A stretch of 64,000 nucleotides of DNA from Phaseolus vulgaris. Its lineage: Eukaryota > Streptophyta > Magnoliopsida > Fabales > Fabaceae. Shown piece after piece: positions 60,780 through 64,000 of this stretch; the first letter of the stretch is position 1, and every line of letters starts with the position of its first letter. The notes below the pieces were generated by a model. The model saw only the letters and a program-made list of their open reading frames with translations. It made no database searches and was not told where the DNA came from. The translations under genes and the position numbers were made by a program. Location: NCBI RefSeq assembly GCF_000499845.2, contig NC_023754.2, positions 25,082,611 through 25,146,610 on the forward strand, in the 5' to 3' direction.

Positions 60780-61330
60780 AAGGTGAGACAAATATCTAAA
60801 AACTGACAGCAAAATCTGCCCAACCCCACCTCCCCCTGTGGTTTGGGTGGAAGGAGCTTGTTGAGTCCATAAGGTAGGCCAACACACATACATTGAAAGA
60901 AGATCTTTTACTCGAAACAGAGCAACACAATACAGCTACAGTTGAGAACATAAGATTACAACTTATATAAGGCAGACTTGCTCAAAACTACTAAAAGCTT
61001 AAAACACTGCAAATAATAATTCACCCAAACGGCCTAGAGCATATGCATGCAATGTGAGATCTTAAACAATGAAACTAATAAGTAACAACTCTTTTTGGGA
61101 GAAAACATACTAAGAAATCAGAAAGAGACAGAATTAATGGAAGCAAGATTGGTAGAAGGCAAGCTAATCCATTTGGGGAACAAAACTATCAAACATAGAA
61201 AAGAGTTAACAAAACTGAGAGGAGAAATATCCTCTGTTCGTACCTCCGCCTCTGCTCACCTCCGCCTCCGACCACCTTGCAGCTTCCTCCCCACCTTTGC
61301 TTACACCACAGACCAATTTTGAGTATTTGG
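60780..61330. other. Unassigned internal segment of the CACTA element
   Basis: This is more balanced in composition than the rest of the element, with a C-rich patch at 60820-60880 and another at 61240-61315 (CCGCCTC-rich). The plus-strand frame 61095-61322 is not recognisable. It may be a captured host-gene fragment or an untranslated part of the ancestral transposon. Confidence 0.3.
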
Positions 61331-62021
61331 TGCCCTAAAAGCATCTCCAACTTCAAAATAACTTTGAAGCTTAAAAAAACAAATCCCAAATTTTATCTAA
61401 TTATCACATTCTTTTTTACTGAAGCCACCTCTTCATAAATAATATTAAAAAATGTAAAATTTATGTAAAATTAAAAAATAACTATTAAATAAGTATTTAA
61501 ATATTCATATAATAAATGTGGATATTTTAATCAATTAATTATTTTTCATAATAATACATTTTATAATTTCTAAGGTAGATACGTCAATAATTTTTAATTA
61601 AACAAAAATAATTTAGAAACAAGTGATAAAACTGTTATTAATAAAAACAATTAATAATTAAAAAATTATTTACAATTTAATTTGTAAAATATATTTATTT
61701 TTAAAAATTAAAGTTATTTTAAAGAAATCATTTTATTTAAGTTTAATTATATAGTGTAATCAATTTTTTTTAAAGGATTAATTTTATTAATAATAATATT
61801 GTGTTATGTAATTTTATTTAGAATTTTTATTTGAGCTGCTATTATAAAAACAATATTTAATAAATTTTATTTAAATTTAAAAATTACAAATATAATTGAC
61901 ACATATTTTTTAAATAGAAAAAGAAATTAGTAATACAACTAATTATTTTTTAAAGGGATGAGTACTCATTAATATTCAAAGTGTCTGTGATCCTTGTATA
62001 ATTTTTTAAAAATAAAAATGA

Positions 62022-62035
62022 ATTACTATTATTAC

Positions 62036-62079
<44 letters not shown>
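62022..62079. repeat. (ATT)n microsatellite inside the CACTA element
   Basis: A long ATT run immediately left of the right subterminal array. Confidence 0.93.
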
Positions 62080-62081
<2 letters not shown>

Positions 62082-62099
62082 AGTACTAGTAAAATAAAC

Positions 62100-62640
62100 A
62101 ATTATATTTAGCGACCAAAAGAAATTTGGTGGCTAAAACATAAACGTATTTGGTGGCTAATTCAGGGGTAAAAATAAACAATTATATCTAGCGACCGAAA
62201 CAAAATCGGTGGCTAAAACATAAATAAATTTGGTGGCTGATTCGGTGGCAAAAATAAACATTTATATTTAGCGACCAAAAGAAAATTGGTGGCTAAAAAG
62301 TAAGAATATTCGGTGGCTAATTCGGTGGCAGAAAAAAGCAATAAAATTTAGCGACCGAAATAACAACAGTGGCTAAAAAATAAACATATTTGGTCGCTAA
62401 TTCGGTCGCAAATATATTTTTCCTAAGTTATTCGAAACAACCACCACTTTAGCGACCAATGGTTTTGTCACTCTCATGTTCGGTCGCGGATTCGGTCGCA
62501 AAACTAACTAACATAATAAATAATTCATTCGGTCGCTATTTCGGTCGCAGATTTGACACTATGGGTATTTGGTGGCTATTTCAGTTGCAAATTGCGACCA
62601 CTAATTTTCGGTCGCTAAATTCGGTGACTAAATTGTTATT
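62100..62640. repeat. Right subterminal repeat array of the CACTA element
   Basis: A run of TTTAGCGACC(A/G)AAA, GGTGGCTAAAACATAAAC and GGTGGCTAATTCGGTGG units of about 65 bp in the left part (62100-62400) grades into closely spaced TTCGGTCGC motifs (62400-62640). It ends with the CACTA TIR. Confidence 0.88.
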
Positions 62641-62654
62641 TCCTTGTAGTGATA

Positions 62655-64000
62655 TGAAATATAATTTTTGAAAAATACTTTTTAATAGTTGCAGGATGTG
62701 CATGCAATGCACCTCGCATGAAGGCAAAAATAATAATTTTGAGAATTTTTAATTGAAAAAAATGAAGAGAATAATAGTTTCCGTTTTTTTTTTTCAATTT
62801 ATAGTGTAAGGGTAGATAACAATAATTTGAACTTGAAATGAGATCATAATTAAAAAAAAAAATCCCATTTTCATAAAGTTGTGCGCCAAGGTCATTATGT
62901 AACAAAGCGAGAAAAAAAGATATTATGAGCAGATTTATACAAAATCGAAAAAAAAAAATAGCAAAGTAGATCATATAAAGTGTTAAGTATATATTCATTT
63001 TTTGTTTGTTTCCGCTAGTATTTATAATATATTTTGTTTGTGTGTGTGAGAGATAATATAATATACTATATTTTACTCTCTTTTTTGTATTTGTTTGTTC
63101 CTGGTCTTCAACCTTAGCAGCATCAAATATGAACTCTTAGGTGTTGTCTGTAATTTCATTCTTCAATTTTGAAAATAAAATTGTTTTTCAGTAGCACTCT
63201 GTTGTGCTTCGTAATGGTAGAAGTTATTATGACACCGGATACTAAAATATCTGCTTTATTTTTTTATCTTATAAATCTAGTTAACTTTCCAATTTTTTTT
63301 TATTTACGATTAATATTCTTAAATACGCAACAGACTATTTGTAGACAGCATCAAATCCAATCTATGACACTACAACATTAAATCAATAGTTGTGAATAAA
63401 ATATGGCATCATAAGATTTAATCTCTTTTGAGTAATTTTGTCAAACTTAATTTGTATAGATTAATAACTTTGAAATATCGAGGTAATAAAAGAAAAGGAG
63501 GTGAAGTGCCGAAAGTAGGTTTTTTTGTCGAAAACTATATTTCCCTTTCCTTTTCCCAACGTTATGAAAGATAATTGAAGGAACACCGAATGCGAAAAAG
63601 TAACATTTCAGGCACATACTCCATGTGGCCCATTACATAAACCCATATGCAATGCTTCATTTGGTCCAACTAAAGTAAGAGGGAGAGAGAATTTTTAAAT
63701 TTCAACTCAAGAAAAGTATAAAGAATAAAATTATTTTATTGTTAGAAGAAAACAAATATACACTTTTCATATTATCCTCATGGACCCAGATAACCCAGCC
63801 CAGCAGAAAGCCTGTAACTTCGCAATTGCTTCCTGCACCTGATCAATTGTGACTGGTACCCGACGAACTTTTTAAAATCTCATCATGTTCTGTCTTCTTC
63901 ACTTTGAAAAATATTATATGGTGAGATATAAGAAGTTAATTCTTGTGTGAAGCTTTGCTTTGAGCTGCAAAAGAGGAGGTTACATTCATTGTTGTACACG
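62655..64000. other. Right-hand flank, no gene recognised
   Basis: AT-rich to about 63500, then more balanced sequence. A MITE-type terminal repeat lies at 63822. Frames such as 63169-63381 and 62636-62998 are low-complexity and not convincing. Confidence 0.5.
63822..64000. mobile_element. Possible fourth Mutator-like MITE, left end only
   Basis: GCAATTGCTTCCTGCACC (63822-63839) matches the terminal repeat of the copies at 1-2.3 kb at 18 of 19 positions, counting the substituted first base at 63821. No matching right terminus occurs before the window ends, which is expected if the element is about 300 bp long. The interior does not visibly resemble the other copies, so this may instead be an isolated relic. 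Confidence 0.35.

Larger units (their letters stand above)
59202..62651 (-). mobile_element. Complete non-autonomous CACTA (En/Spm) transposon, 3,450 bp
   Basis: The left end is CACTACAAAAAAAATCAC and the inverted right end is CACTACAAGGAAATAAC. It is flanked by the 3-bp duplication ATA (59199-59201 and 62652-62654). Both ends carry long subterminal arrays (about 59225-59660 and 62100-62640) made of variants of GGTCGCTAAATTCGG and GGTGGCTAAATCGG in both orientations, the expected binding sites of an En/Spm-type TnpA protein. Inside lies a broken transposase-type gene on the minus strand and no TnpD-like catalytic gene. Mobility would therefore need proteins supplied from elsewhere. It also contains a region of unknown origin (60780-61330) and a long ATT microsatellite. 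Confidence 0.93.

Overview
The window is a stretch of plant nuclear DNA. It is AT-rich, with long intergenic spaces, short exons, GT-AG introns and plant-type mobile elements. The gene content (fibrillin/PAP, the plant PPi-dependent phosphofructokinase beta subunit, a plant-only coiled-coil family) makes it a dicot. The style of the dispersed repeats suggests a legume, possibly a Phaseoleae species, but the species assignment is inference.

Five protein-coding genes can be supported. (1) A C3HC4 RING-finger protein on the minus strand (CDS 4950-5597). (2) A three-exon plastid-lipid-associated protein (fibrillin) of 310 aa (12720-14493, plus). (3) A two-exon coiled-coil protein of the At5g41620/BRANCHLESS TRICHOME-like family, about 617 aa (26179-31865, plus), whose 3.8-kb intron is packed with nested MITEs. 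(4) The beta (catalytic) subunit of pyrophosphate--fructose 6-phosphate 1-phosphotransferase, 16 coding exons and 561 aa (33768-42029, plus). All of its splice junctions could be phased by reading. (5) A single-exon, Ser/Pro/Gly-rich uncharacterised plant protein of 313 aa (56950-57891, plus). The genes are independent housekeeping or regulatory loci. Nothing suggests that they form one pathway or cluster.

Mobile DNA is the other main content. Three Mutator-type MITEs lie within 1.3 kb (1034-2279), each with terminal inverted repeats and 9-bp target duplications. A 366-bp foldback CACTA MITE (29366-29731) is inserted inside another MITE, next to an inverted second copy. A complete 3.45-kb CACTA element (59202-62651) has CACTA ends, an ATA target duplication, subterminal repeat arrays on both sides and a decayed En/Spm-type (Transposase_24-like) gene on its minus strand. 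Several older dispersed repeats occur at 7-8, 17, 19-20, 44-47 and 51 kb.

The most unusual object is a 1.13-kb GC- and CpG-rich minisatellite (39966-41094, 26-bp unit) inside intron 13 of the PFP-beta gene. It is a compositional island in otherwise AT-rich DNA, and it produces long spurious open frames on both strands. The 15-kb interval 42030-56949 holds no recognisable protein gene, but two places in it look as if they could be transcribed non-coding units. I found no CRISPR, operon or prokaryotic feature, no rRNA or tRNA gene, and no recognisable known microRNA.
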